Positions 1 through 11,636 of a stretch of 64,000 nucleotides of DNA are shown here, piece after piece. The number at the start of each line of letters is the position of its first letter. The stretch's first letter is position 1. The stretch covers positions 2,539,594 to 2,603,593 of the forward strand of contig NW_006920410.1 of NCBI RefSeq assembly GCF_000344685.1, read 5' to 3'. The DNA comes from Gloeophyllum trabeum ATCC 11539 (lineage: Eukaryota > Basidiomycota > Agaricomycetes > Gloeophyllales > Gloeophyllaceae). The translations under genes were made by a program, and so were the position numbers. A model generated the notes under the pieces. The model did not search any database. It saw nothing but the letters and a program-made list of their open reading frames with translations, and had not been told where the DNA came from.

Positions 1-1323
1 GGACAGTGTCGGGCGGCCAAAACACGTCCGTGTCATGGCCGGTGCCCTTGAAGGAGATGTTTTCATTGGAAGAAGAGCCCAGGAATTTCGAGGATTGTTG
101 AAGATCAAGTACCCCATGGAACACGGAATTGTTACAGACTGGGACGATATGGAACGGATATGGAGCTGGATATATGCTGAGGAACTGGGTACGCTAAGCG
201 AAGAAGTAAGTCGTTCTTGGATACGCCGGCGTAGAGGATCTGACCAAGGAACAGCACCCAGTATTATTGACTGAGGCACCTTTGAACCCTCGAAGTAATC
301 GGGATGTGGCAGCCCAGATATTTTTCGACACTTTCAACGTCCCTGCACTATTCATCTCTGTCCAAGCTGTATTATCACTGTGAGTCATCCGAAACCTCCT
401 TTGTGGCTACGGTTAGATCCCGTTCTGGCTAGATATTCGTCCGGTCGAACAACCGGTATTGTACTTGATTCAGGAGACGGCGTCACGCATGCTGTGCCGG
501 TCTTCGAAGGGTTCTCCATGCCGCATGCAATACGTCGAGTAGACGTGGCCGGGAGGTACGTTTCTTTTCTTGTGTTTCGCCCCCTCATTCACTGTGTATA
601 GGGACGTGACCGATCATCTACAACTACTTCTGCGGAAAGCCGGACATCATCTACACACGACTGCAGAACGAGAGGTCGTACGAACTATTAAGGAGAAGTG
701 CTGTTACGTCGCTCTGAACCCGTCCAAGGAGGAAAAGGACGCACTAGGCCGCACAGAAGAGTTTCGGTTACCTGATGGTAACGTAGTGCAAGTACGTCCC
801 AATTTTTCGGCCTTGTCAGTTTGTTGATTGACGTCCTGCCAGCTCGGTCCGGAACGTTTCAGAGCTCCGGAGATCCTCTTCAATCCCGAACTGATCGGAC
901 AGGAGTATGCTGGTGTCCACCAGGTAGTTGTAGACTCCATAAATCGAGTTGACCTAGATCTCCGGAAGAGTCTATTCTCGAATATCGTCCTTAGTGGAGG
1001 CAGCACACTATGTAGAGGTGCGTGGCTTTCTAACTTCACTCACTCTGACTTCTAACGTGTCGCAGGTTTCGGTGATCGTCTCTTAAACGAAGTCAAGAAA
1101 CTGGCGCTAAAGGACGTCAAAATCAAGATTTACGCCCCTCCTGAGCGTAAATACTCAACCTGGATCGGTGGATCCATCTTAGCGGGTCTCAGCACATTTA
1201 AAAAGGTAAGTCTACGTCTGTCGGTCTTCGCATCGCCCTTACTTAGTTGTATGGAAGATGTGGGTTTCGGCGGAAGAGTATCAAGAGGATCCAGACATAA
1301 TCCACAAGAAGTCAGGCTTTTAG
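1..1323 (+). CDS. ARP1: Arp1/centractin, actin-related protein of dynactin (5' partial)
   Basis: Actin-fold ATPase that polymerises into the short filament of the dynactin complex, which links dynein to cargo in the cytoplasm. Read exons are 2-205, 249-379, 433-555, 602-791, 843-1017, 1066-1206 and 1258-1323, all phase-consistent. The translation shows the Arp1 hallmarks [54 protein letters not shown] and [12 protein letters not shown], and ends in IHKKSGF. The match to Arp1 is closer than to conventional actin, for example the [13 protein letters not shown]-terminus. The N-terminal roughly one fifth of the protein lies left of the window. It converges with the eS24 gene on the other strand, 267 bp away. 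Confidence 0.95.
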
Positions 1324-1590
1324 GGATTCGGGCCACATGGCATAGCATACGTTCATACCGACTAATCATTTCGTTCATTCTTATGAGATACCCACTTCGA
1401 ATAGCCACTAATCATACTTGCTGGGATCAACCAGAAACTCTTGACGCCCGTGCAGCTGAGCCAATGCATGTGCATGGTATTCATGAGGAAAAGGAATGGA
1501 ACAGAGCATACAGCATACGATACACCACCATGCGATGGGACGACGTCCAAAGCAAAAAGGAAACGGACCCAGACCAGCACCGCAACACCA

Positions 1591-2258
1591 TTACTTGCCC
1601 TTCTTGGGGGGCTCGGCAGCCTTGGTCTTTTGAGTGCCACGAACCTGCAAAGATATCGTGAGCACAGGCTCCATAGCATGAGCGCTATATGCCCACCTTC
1701 TTGGCCCTGTTCTTCCTCTCTTTCCGTAGCTTGCGACCAGCCTTGTCAACCTTCTGCGCCAGCCCTTGCTGTATATGCAGTTAGTCGCAGAACATCGATC
1801 AAGGCGTGGACCACGTACTCGGACTAACCGATACTTGGGCTCGAACTTCTTCTGTGACGCCTCATCGTCGTAGATTAAGGCGAACCCGGTACTCCGTCCA
1901 CCACCAAAGTGTGTCCTGAAACCGAAGCAAACTACCCGGTCCTTCTCGGTCTTGTAAGCCTTGGCCAGCTTATCCTGGAGCTCAGCCTTGGAGACATTGG
2001 CCCGTGAAGGATGTAACACGTCAACGACGAACTGACGGCGGGCAAGCAGGCGGTTGGTAATGAACTTGCGAGTGCGGAGGGTAACGGGAGCTGAGTCGTC
2101 GGCCTGATAAAATCGCAGATCAGTACGACATGCGACAAGTCGGTACATCCAAACTTCAGAACACCCATCCACCCCCCTAATCACTGTATTCCTACCATTC
2201 CACCGGACAACTCGTCCACCACACCAGCAAGGAGCCTGAAAAGGGATTCACTCACCAT
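1591..2258 (-). CDS. RPS24: 40S ribosomal protein eS24
   Basis: Small-subunit ribosomal protein eS24, needed for 18S rRNA maturation. Four exons, 2256-2258, 1819-2103, 1697-1768 and 1591-1644, give 137 residues, the usual family length. The first exon is only the ATG codon, followed at once by a GTGAGT donor, a layout common in ribosomal protein genes. The second exon starts [20 protein letters not shown], and the gene contains [20 protein letters not shown] and a basic tail ending AEPPKKGK. The 253 bp between its start codon and that of the divergent UPF0132 gene probably serves as a shared promoter. Confidence 0.95.
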
Positions 2259-2511
2259 GGTTGCTAGGTCTTGCCTTGCTTTTGCGCCTGCTGCCCAGGG
2301 CTTGTCTTGTATGCGGACGTGAACGGTGAACCGGGGCTCCTGCTTCGCCGGCAACGTCCGCCCGGGTTCGGTAAAGGCCGGCCCGTCGTTGGCAAGTTCG
2401 ATTGGGTCATACGCAGCTGGTCATCATCCTGGGTCGAGTCTATCAGGTCCTAGTAATATTCTTCTCCAAGTACTCTTGCTGTCCGCTGCTTTGTCTACGG
2501 GTCCTGCGCAA
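2259..2511. promoter_or_regulatory. Probable bidirectional promoter of RPS24 and the UPF0132 gene
   Basis: Two start codons face away from each other across this gap and no exon fits inside it. No specific factor site was recognised. The role is inferred from position only. Confidence 0.5.
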
Positions 2512-3316
2512 ATGAGTTCGTCCAATTTTGCTTCCTTCGCCCCATATGTGAGCTTCAGCCTTCTCTCACGGTTCCCCTGTTGAAACAGTGGTCCATAGAC
2601 CCCTCCGCCAGATGACCCTGCCCACTCAAATCGGTCGTCTACGTTGTCCGGCTCTCTTTCGAAAGGCATAGTTCGACCATGGTTCCCCGCTTCACCGGGA
2701 TCGCAACACAGCATTCCGTCGTATCAGTCAGGAGGCATCCCCACATTCGGTACATCGGCCGCTGGAGGAGCTGCTACGGCAGAGGAAGTAGAAAGCCAGC
2801 AAAATCAATGGGAGACAAGATTTGGCATGAGGGTAGATATGCTGGCTGCGTTCGCGTATCTGCTGGGCCCCCTCTCTGGTACCAAATCCTACTCTTCCTT
2901 TGAAGTCTTCGAATGCTCATAGTGCTCGTACTAGCTCTTGCATTACTTGTATTGGAGACGCAGAACGACTACGTCCGGTTCCACGGTAAGCCCAGCAGCC
3001 TCAGCAGTCCCCCTTGATCTTATTGCCGACTACTGTAGCATACCAGTCCGCTCTATTAACGACACCACTCCTTGTGATCAGAATGCTGTTGTCACTATTA
3101 GGTTTTCCAATCTTCATGCGGACGATCCTGACTATCCTAATATTATGCTCTCAATTACTCATGGCGTACGTACTGATGTTACTTGATTGGGATCCGCAGA
3201 GAACTGATCATTGGCCCAGTTTTCGTGCATATCGAGACGCTGCGCAAAACGGTCTTGTCAGGTATCACCTGCCTTACATTGGGCCCATTGCAGACGACTG
3301 GGTGCAGGGCGAGTAG
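2512..3316 (+). CDS. UPF0132/Tic20-like small membrane protein
   Basis: Predicted integral membrane protein of 196 residues, family UPF0132 (Tic20/DUF4870-like); the molecular function is not established. Exons are 2512-2547, 2599-2878, 2935-2985, 3039-3165 and 3220-3316. The first 80 residues are Ser/Gly-rich and disordered. The conserved part starts at ETRFGMRVDMLAAFAYLLG, followed by two or three hydrophobic spans around LALLVLE, AYQSALLTTPLL and RTILTILILCSQLLMA, and the tail YHLPYIGPIADDWVQGE. The start was placed at the MSSSN codon because upstream frames do not splice in. Family assignment rests on the NDYVRFHAYQSALL pattern. Confidence 0.85.
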
Positions 3317-3614
3317 CGTCGCTAGGAGCACTGTTCGTCCCTGGCGTCGCCTTAGTTGTATCTATCACCATCCATCTTTCTGTAGACACTGTTTGGGGGT
3401 ATCGAAGACCATTTGAAGAATCCCAGGGAATATCAATGTCATGGCTACGAAGTACCGCGCACGTCGTAGGAAATTCAAGCGAGTCCAATTGTCATACAAA
3501 GAATGGTGCTATAGATACATATGTGCGTGCCAGCGCGGATTATAATACAAGGCGTCGAAGTCGTTCACGGGTCCGTCAGGTGTTAAACGCAGCTCCTGTC
3601 TCTATGGAAAATTC

Positions 3615-4503
3615 TTATATGCAAAGACCCGCCAGATCAACTCCTGTCGAACACATCGTATCTGTTGCTTGTCCCAGTAGATCTTGGAGGAGTGGCTGAA
3701 TGGCGTTGATTATGGCATCCGTGAGGTTCTCAGTAGCATCCAGAACGGCGTCAACCAGACATTTGACCTCGTAGACGACTAAGAGCAAGACAATCAGTTA
3801 CTGTAGACAGGTATACAAACACAACGTACTCGGACCGAGAACAGGGCCGAGGCTGGGGATGTTGTAGACCAGGACCGTGACACCTTGCAAGGTATCCTTG
3901 TTGAGGTTGACCACGTCCTTCAATGAAGTCTCCAAGTCGTTTTGTCGATCATAATTCGCCAAGCCCTTGTCCAAGCCTTTGTCACTCGCGATACGCGCGA
4001 GCACAGTGTAGTAGCCTTGCATATTCGTGTGGAACGACGTAAGCTCGGAAGCACACTGCCGTTGAAAGGTGCCATCGTCCTCGGACCGTGAAGCGGACTG
4101 AGCAGCGTATTTGCCTGTTTCACCGGTATCAGCCGGTGAGAGGATGTAAACCACAAGACAACGCACGAAGGTTCTCCGAGTTGCCCTGGGCAGCCAGATA
4201 GTAGTTGTTCAGAAGGTTCAAGTCGCCGAGGACATTGACGACATTGACATCCCGAGCCTCAGGGGAAGCAGCGTGGCTAGGAAGTGGCGCTGTCTGGAGA
4301 GCCCTTTCGAGCTCAGTGTGAGTGCTCTCCTGGATAGTTGTCGTCCGTCGAATGCGGTACGTCTTGACAGTGCCGACACGGGAGGGGACATCCTGCTGGC
4401 GATAGTCGGCGGCGCGAAGCAATGGGAAAGGCATTGGGGTGGCAACAGCATGGAGTACAAGCGCGGGCAGCGCGACCAGGAGGATCCGGGCGAGAGAAGG
4501 CAT
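3615..4503 (-). CDS. Secreted protein of unknown function, basidiomycete family
   Basis: Three exons, 4167-4503, 3830-4114 and 3615-3778, encode 261 residues. The N-terminus PSLARILLVALPALVLHAVA is a clear signal peptide; an in-frame ATG 15 bases upstream is an alternative start. The mature protein is rich in Leu and Asn and appears helical, with repeated NLNK/NLL motifs, SELTSFHTNMQGYYTVLARI and a C-terminal VYEVKCLVDAVLDATENLTD. Four cysteines are present in the second half. I recall similar uncharacterised proteins in Agaricomycetes but cannot name a domain. A surface or wall-associated role is a guess. A TATA box lies about 155 bp upstream. Confidence 0.8.
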
Positions 4504-4658
4504 TGTGCAGACAGGCACGGCAAAGTGGAGATCGACTTAAGACTATGAGCGACTAGCGCCTGGCGATAATAAGATAGACAGAGAAATTAAAGAAAAACAG
4601 TAGAGTAGGAGAACGTAGTGATGGAAGAGGGGAACGCAGGAGGCGGGCTCTGCCCGAC

Positions 4659-4665
4659 TTTTATA
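4659..4665 (-). promoter_or_regulatory. TATA box for the secreted-protein gene
   Basis: A TATAAAA heptamer on the minus strand, about 155 bp before the start codon of the gene ending at 3615. It sits in a GC-rich context and is a reasonable core promoter. Position and consensus are the only evidence. Confidence 0.5.
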
Positions 4666-5249
4666 CTCTTGCGCGACATGTCGAACTTAACTTCCTTCAC
4701 GTCGCATCGCGATCCTGATTGGCCGCCCCCTGACAGGGAAGACGCGCCCGTGTCACGTGATCCCACAGGACGTGCACGGACCAACGACTGCGGAGCGTCG
4801 CTCGCCACAAATTCAATGCGTCTAATCGCGTCTACTGCGCACAAGTACCCACTGGTATATATGCTGCGCAGTCGCAGTTACTCAGACGCATATGGATTTG
4901 CATGGTACATGCAACACAATCTCCCTAACGAAAACAAGCAAAACCACAACATCCCAAGTGTATGCAGGCGGCAGTCTGTAAGGTAACCGGATTCAGGTAT
5001 ATAACGGGATGATTTGGTTGACGGACAAACAGAGGTCCTTGAAGAACTCGAGCAAATGCTGACCTGACAGCGAATGTCCAATCGTCGGCGAGCCAGGCGA
5101 CTTCACCCCAGCACCGAGCGATATAAAAGAATGACTAGAGAAGAGACGGAGTTTGAGAAAAGATAGGACGACTAGTTAACCAGTCATATGTGAAGTCGAC
5201 GTGTTTATGGTGTGTGATTATTCCGCATTCTTTGTGTATGGCATGCAGC
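4666..5249. other. Intergenic, no gene seen
   Basis: This stretch lies upstream of the secreted-protein gene and downstream of the priA-like gene. Open frames here are short and have no splice-consistent partners. It contains CACGTGA at about 4756, a candidate bHLH site. Confidence 0.5.
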
Positions 5250-6294
5250 CTATAGGGCAATGCACGACTTGCCGTCGAGGCCGAGTTTGTACCCTGCCGC
5301 GCAAGAGTACACTGAAGCCATTTATTAGTGATAGCTCACCAGTCTAAGCAGTCAGGACCACTCACCGACGCAGGAACCCTTGTTGCATCCGACGTTCCAA
5401 ACACCCTCGATCGCAGTGCAGTCTTGGCCCTTGCCGAGCGAGCTGCAGCCACCGCACGATTCCAGCTCCGAAGTCGTGTCGAGGCACTCGTAGTCCATAC
5501 TGCTGTTCTGACCGCGGAGGCCATTGACCGGGCACGCCTCAAGACCAGAGGGGCACAGCGACGCGGAGCGCGACTTGTGGCTCGCACGCTTGTGGTAGTG
5601 ACCGGACGGCTGGGGGTTGCTGGGACTGCGACCACACAACCAGTTCAACCAGGACCATCCAGCAGGGCAAGACGGAGTCGGGGGCGTAGGGTGCTGGGGA
5701 ACGCAGCACTTGTGTTCTGTGTGCCAGTACCACCCATTCGGGGGGCAAGTAGAGCCGCTTGGCGGGCTAGGAGGCTTGGGCTGACCACCGTGCGGTAAAC
5801 AGCATTTCTTCGGCTCCCACCTTTATTATTTATCAAGGCACGTCAGATGCATGTTTTTTGACACCAACAGCAGGGACATACCAGAATTGGGAAGACCCGC
5901 AAGAGTTGCTGGGACTGGGTGTGGGATTACTGGGCTTGCTCGGTGCGGTGGGAGTGGTGGACCGAGAGCACATCCAGTTGGACCATGACCATCCAGCAGG
6001 GCAAGAGGGGGTCGGGGCAGCAGGGTGCTTAGGGACGCAGCAGCTCTTCTCCTCGTGCCAGTACCAGTCGTTGGAAGCACAGCTGGTGCCGCTAGGCGGG
6101 CTAGGCGGAGTGGAGTGACCACCCTGGGGTAAGCAGCACTTCTTCGGCTCCCACCTGCATGCAACATGGATGAGTACGATGCGTACTAGGCTAACTCGAA
6201 GGACGTACCAGAACTCGGAAGACCCACAAGAAGTCGCTGCAGCGAAGGGGAGGGCAACAGCCGCAAGGGCGAAGATAGACGCAAGACGAGGCAT
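5250..6294 (-). CDS. priA: PriA-like cysteine-rich secreted protein with duplicated repeat exon
   Basis: Exons 6209-6294, 5882-6154, 5366-5820 and 5250-5311 give 291 residues. The protein starts with a signal peptide ([19 protein letters not shown]). It then has two copies of a Pro/Cys/Trp-rich unit of about 90 residues, each beginning [10 protein letters not shown] and containing CCVP.HP and [11 protein letters not shown]. The C-terminal PriA core includes [33 protein letters not shown] and [12 protein letters not shown]. PriA was first described as a transcript abundant in Lentinula primordia; its biochemical role is unknown. The protein is probably extracellular and disulphide-bonded. A TATA box lies about 95 bp upstream of the start codon. 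Confidence 0.9.
5625..6154 (-). repeat. Tandem exon-repeat inside the priA-like gene
   Basis: Exon 2 (5882-6154) and the first half of exon 3 (about 5625-5820) encode near-copies of the same unit. Each copy is preceded by an intron inserted at the same point, within the TGG codon of FW|W. The two introns have diverged (54 and 61 bp) while the coding copies stay similar. Confidence 0.8.
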
Positions 6295-6385
6295 GCCAAA
6301 CGAACGTGGATGTCACAGGGGACGATTAGAAGGGACTAAGGGAAGCGCAAGAGCTAACTGAAAACAGGACGGCCTAGTGTGAACC

Positions 6386-6392
6386 TTTTATA
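6386..6392 (-). promoter_or_regulatory. TATA box for the priA-like gene
   Basis: TATAAAA on the minus strand, 92-98 bp upstream of the start codon at 6294. Consensus and spacing are good. Confidence 0.55.
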
Positions 6393-7187
6393 CTGCATGG
6401 CGGCGGCATCCGTGTCAAACACAAGAGTATGTTGCCTGAACTCCCCTTGTGGGAATGTTTTCCCGGGATTCGTGAGCCAGTCTACTGATCTCCCACTTAC
6501 AGGAGCTTCTGATCAAATCAAACTACCGCTCTTTCTGGAAGTGGAATAGAGTGGAATCCGCCTGGAAATTGTTCATCAGGTGATATCCACATGCATCGGC
6601 CCTCTCTGACAAAGATCATGCTCTTTACCAGCCAAATATCACTGCGGGACGTCTACAGTCATGGTGGTAGGGGCTGAGGCTTGGCGTCCGTGCTGGCGGT
6701 AGTGAAGGTGGCCTGTCGGACCCGGTAACTATACATCCTGCGGCGGCGAGCCCGAAGCCGCCTCTTGCTGCCGACTATGGCAATATGGTCCGGCTTCGGC
6801 TTCTGGCCTAGATCAGGATCATCAGTTGTCGCCTCGTACTCCTAGGCCACCAGTCGCTCGTCACTTTTGTCCCCTAGCGGAATATTGTCCGGCTCGATGA
6901 ATACTCGTGTGTAGCCTACTGTGTCGGAGGCTTCAAGTAAGCCGAACCGGAGAGGGACAAGGTGAGAGGGAATATCAACTGTACAATCGACCGTATTTAC
7001 AGTCCACTATAACCGGGCCAAGGAATGTACATTATGCTTTCGTATCCCATTTCTCATTACAGCGATCCGTGTGTAAGGTGTACAGAGCTATCGGATGGGT
7101 TGTTGACCTAACTAACCTCAAATTAGTCAAGATCGTAATATGCGGGAGAGGCTCCGCGGGGACGCTTCAGCGTAAGCTGGTCTCACC
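6393..7187. other. Intergenic, no gene seen
   Basis: About 800 bp upstream of the priA-like gene and downstream of the PP2A-A gene. Only short open frames occur, none with recognisable protein features. The GC-rich patch near 6730-6800 is unremarkable. Confidence 0.5.
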
Positions 7188-9410
7188 TCACCCTTCCATG
7201 GCTGTCAATGTCTTTTGTAGAGCCCGAGTAGCGAAATACCGGACATCGGCATCCTGATCCTGCTTCATCTGTTCCAGCAGGGGTACTATCCGCTGCTGAC
7301 ACAGCTCCTTGCCGCCCGGAGCATTGCCATATGACGTAGCCAGGACCTCCAGCGCTTTAGCAACATTGAATCGGATGTTTGGTATGGGGTCTGTGGCCAG
7401 AGCGAGAAGGGGAGCAAGGATATCACTTCGGATGATGTCGAGATTCAGCGAAGGCGCCATGGACTATAGTTGGATAGACATCAATATTCAGCCGACTGAG
7501 CTCAGAAAGGCTACACGCACAGAGATAGCTTGGATAGTCGTTAATCGATAGAGGTAGTTGGGATGTTGTCCCATCGCTACCACCTTGGGGACAATGACGA
7601 CCTTAGCCCACTCGACGCCGAATACGTCTGTTAGCTTCTTCAGGTTGACCGTCGCAGCCTCCCGGATGCTATAGACAGTGTCTCCGAGCCATTCCATGCA
7701 AAGGTTACCCAACGATTCGTCGAAGAAGGGCTTCCCAAGTTGGGTTGCGAGCAGTGGGATATATTCGATGATGGCTTGTCGCACCCGCCACGACTTGTCC
7801 TCTGCAAGTTCGACTATCGCAGGCAGCAGGCTCTCCGATAGCAGCTCAATGCCAATGACTGTTGAATTTAGTTGATGAACACTTCGATCGTCAGGACAGA
7901 ATGCACATACCAGAGTTGACTGTTTCGAGCTTGCTAATAATGTTGAGTCTAACCTCGGGAAATTCATCCTTCAACAAAGTCAGGAACAATGGCAACAGAT
8001 GTTCTATCGTAGCGTCTTTGCCCAGAAGAGGAGCCAGTCCGCTGATTTGGTTCGCGAGCGCAGCGCGCACGTGCTGCGAGCTGTCCTTTGCCAACTCTCT
8101 AACGCAAGGAACTATCCGCGCCAAAATGACCTCCCTGTCCAAGAGCTTGGCGAATCCTACGCGAAGTGTTTATGAGATGAGTCTATCTGTAGAGCATATA
8201 TGTCGGTCAATTCAAGAATACACTGACCAGGTATCTGACCAGACCCCGCCGTCCGAACTTCAGCCTCGTTGTCTTTCAAAAGTTGGACATAATGGCCAAT
8301 CAACTCTTCCCGAACGAGCTCCTGCCCGACGGCCTCCGCTAGCTAATGCCGTAATCAGATAGAGCGAAATCGGACCTTCACAAGCTCTAACCTCATTGAA
8401 ATGATTTGCCGCCATATATCTAACTCTCCAGCTCTTGTCTGAGACTGTTTGCCTGATCTGCTTCAATAACTGCTCCTTGACTTCCGCGGGAGTTAGCTGC
8501 TGGGCTATGACGATCAGATCCTCCACCGTTAGTAACCGGACTGAGTCCTGATCGTCTGACTGCAATCTGCGATAGATTGGCAGCCCGTCGCTAAGGACAT
8601 GCTGCTTCGAGAGCTTTTTCACAAAAGCCTGGTATGAGGATACTCAGATAAACCGCGCGAGCAAGTGAAGCGTGAAACGTGTTCACTTACACCAAGCCAC
8701 TTGGCAGCAGCGCGTCGCACCATCGGCGTATCATCGGACCCTAGGGCAGCAAATCCCTTGCGTAGTTCCTCCTGGATCGGCGGAGAGACTTGGGAGTAAA
8801 CAGGAGCAAAGAGTGCCGCAGAAGATGTGCGTGAAGTAAACCACTCTCCGCGAGATAGACGTCGCAAAAGGGGTATATAATATGTCTCTATCTGAGCTGG
8901 TGACAAGACAGCCGCGACTTTCGTGATAGATTCCGCCGCCTATCCAAAGAAAGCAGTTAGCCAAACGCGCTCACTTAGGGCAACGCCATTGCTGATTCAA
9001 CACCCGAGATGTATGCGTCTCCGAAATCGTTCGTACCTTGTCTCGGACGAGCGTCTCCTCAACCGCGGCCAGGTTCTCCAGGGGTCCTAATAAGACATGC
9101 GCGTACTCCGGCCCGCCCAAGTACTCCTCGAAGTTTCTGCCCAATTCTTCCGCCAGAGCGAGAAGGACTTCGTCCTCGTCATCTACCGACTCTTGCAGAA
9201 AGGGAATGAGCTCGTCCCGAGCCCGTTCAGGACCCAGAGCAAGAGCGATGGTCGACACGCGATGGATGGCGTTCAACCGTAACTGGACATCCTCCGCTCG
9301 CAACTCGTCCATGAGAATGGCTATGGGAGCGATCTATAAGAAAGCATAAGCAGGATGATAGATATGGAGGGTAAAGAGCCAACATCATCGGGAGGGAATC
9401 CTGAATCCAT
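7188..9410 (-). CDS. TPD3: PP2A scaffold subunit A (PR65), HEAT-repeat protein
   Basis: Scaffold of serine/threonine phosphatase 2A, holding the catalytic C subunit and variable B subunits in cytoplasm and nucleus. Exons are 9384-9410, 9037-9333, 8691-8939, 8392-8628, 8228-8342, 7911-8156, 7521-7858 and 7188-7463, giving 594 residues against about 590 in animals. The whole length is HEAT repeats; family-specific strings include [80 protein letters not shown] and [13 protein letters not shown]. The first exon is short (MDSGFPPDD) and its donor is a weak GTTGGC, so the first nine residues are the least certain part. Everything from [11 protein letters not shown] onward is secure. Confidence 0.95.
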
Positions 9411-11636
9411 CTTGTCGAACTACGGGGGCTCTAACTGTCTTGCGCGAGGAGATTGGGGAACGATGTGCCGTGAAACCTGGAAGCTCGGGATAAACAGCGC
9501 GCTCGATAATGCGGAGCGAGTCGTACAAATAAAAGGTAATGCTGTGGCAGACTGGAGATTGCAAGTTTCTTTCCAAATCGTGCAATGTGTAGGCGGTTAT
9601 CGCTATTCTGCGACGCGACACCAACTGCTCCTTTCACACGCTTCCAATATACTCTGATCGATACACGCTCCTTTTCGTGCCACATCCTTCGGTGCTGGCG
9701 GCAGTTGGAAACGCATTATCACACAACTTCAGAATACGACAAAACACCAGATATATTATGGCGACTGCTGGGTACAAACGGCCTCTCGTGTGTACACATA
9801 TAGGACATCCGGCGCACGGAAAGGATTTACACGCACCTTAAGCTTGTCAATGGAATACAGCCAGACGGGAAGGCAAAATCCTCTCCGAAGAGAAGAGGAG
9901 AAACAAAAAATTAGGCGGAAAACAACAACTGCCCTAGGACAAGCTGTTGACGTTGCGCGACCCGAAGGTACGTGCAAGCCACGCTGCAGGATCTCGGAGA
10001 TCACTGCTGACAACGTCTTTCGACGACGCCGGCAAAGCTCATGGGGTAATGTATCAATGCATATAGCAGTGCGTGTGGGTGTCATGCTTTGGTCACGAAT
10101 CAAGTGTGCGTAAGTGGGTGTTTCTTTCCCAATCATTGAATCAACGGATGTGAAGTCTGGACGTGCCACGAAAAGAACGGTATTGTCCAAAGAGAATTTT
10201 CGACGTGTGCCTCGGTAGATCGACTGGACGAAACGCCGGGGCGCACAAAGGTGCACCAAGACCACCGAAGATTGCGTCGGCGAGCACTGCCAAGCAACCT
10301 CGTATGGACGGCTCGACGTTCGGCCAGGTCGATAATATTTGTGCGTCTCGATAAACGTGTGACCCGTATCTCGTTATGCGTGCGTATCCTATAGCATGGG
10401 CATCATGAAGAGGTGGTATGGTAAAACTCGTGACGCTCGACGAAGAACCAGAGCAAGGCCAAGCCGCACACAGTGTACGGAGACACCGATAGTAAATCCC
10501 GGGAGGATCACCTCGTATGTCCGCCTGCAAAACCCGCACTGGCCCTATAGTACGCGGTGTTTTGATAGTGCAACGTAGGGCAATCAACTGATTTCTGGTT
10601 CCTTTGGGTGTGCATTTCCAGTCCGTATATGTGTCGATCGTTGTGAGCTTTAACCACGAAACTATTCGGTAGGCACGCAAACATAGCAAGACACTGTCCC
10701 AGTATCATGTCAAGAAGAGGAGTGGTAAACTTCGACGTTGTGACGACCGAGTGTGCGCTGGATCTGTGACCTGGTCATTCGCGACAAGCATGAAGCAATG
10801 CCATGCCGGGAGGCCAACACCAAACTGGCCAAGTGGCGTCCATCATGCGGCAGTCATCGACTGATCGCTCGGGACCATCTCTGCTTGGACGACTCTTTGC
10901 CTTCGATGGCCGAAGCTCCGGAAGCCGAGCGACACCTGTGGCGGTTAGTGATGGCACGCGTGAAGATAGAAAGCCCATGCTTGCCGTCATGACCATCGCC
11001 GCACCACTGGGGCACGGAGGACACCGATAGCGCAAGGCCTCGTATGTCCAAGCTTCGATGGTCAACGGTGATAGTCGTCTGCGTGCACAGACGCCACCCA
11101 ACATGCGAGGCATGCTTGGGACCATAGAGCTGCTTTCGTCGAGCATGTCCACCGCGGTGTCGCCAGGAGGTCCTCGGGGCAGAGTCGAGTCAAGGGATGT
11201 GAGTCGTAACTGCGCGTCAGGACGGGGCTTATATCGTGATCCGGGCGGCCGGATCTTCAGCGGCCCACGCCGGCGTCAGGCCGGTTTCTTGTTACGTAAA
11301 TGACTTCTGGTCCTTGCTAAAACCCTTGGGCCACATCGTCAACGACGCTTTGTGCGATGATGCTGTACGGTAGTTATTGGGTAGTTACATGCAACCTCAG
11401 GTTGGATACGCTGAGCAGAGATCGTGCTTTACCAAACTTTATGTCAAGCCATCGAAATAAACATCCCGACTTGGGGAATGTTCAGACGGAATTATCCACG
11501 GGGGATCACCAAGGGTTGACGACGTCATCATTGATGAACTCCACGCTCAAGTGCATGGACTAAGCTTACACTGGTCGACAAACCTCTGCTTGAAACTCGC
11601 GACCGTTCCTGCCCCCAAATAACCCCCAGCAAAGCC
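9411..11636. other. Long gap with no recognisable gene; contains a diverged repeat
   Basis: About 2.2 kb between the divergent PP2A-A and epimerase genes. Several open frames of 80-180 codons exist on both strands (for example minus 10141-10689 and 10775-11152, plus 9790-10113), but none has a recognised domain or a convincing splice pattern. Two diverged copies of a short sequence lie at about 10470-10522 and 11000-11049. The region could be a decayed gene or transposon remnant, a non-coding RNA locus or regulatory DNA; the sequence does not decide. Confidence 0.4.
10465..11049. repeat. Diverged direct repeat, two copies
   Basis: The shared words GCCGCAC, ACGGA, GACACCGATAG and CCTCGTATGTCC occur in the same order at about 10472-10522 and 11000-11049, with small gaps between them. 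The copies are about 530 bp apart. Four shared words in order are unlikely to be chance, so an old local duplication is inferred. Confidence 0.5.

Noticed and set aside
10141..10689. A 182-codon open frame on the minus strand as a gene
   Set aside because: No recognisable domain, no supporting splice pattern, and it overlaps other equally long frames. It is kept only as part of the diverged-repeat finding.
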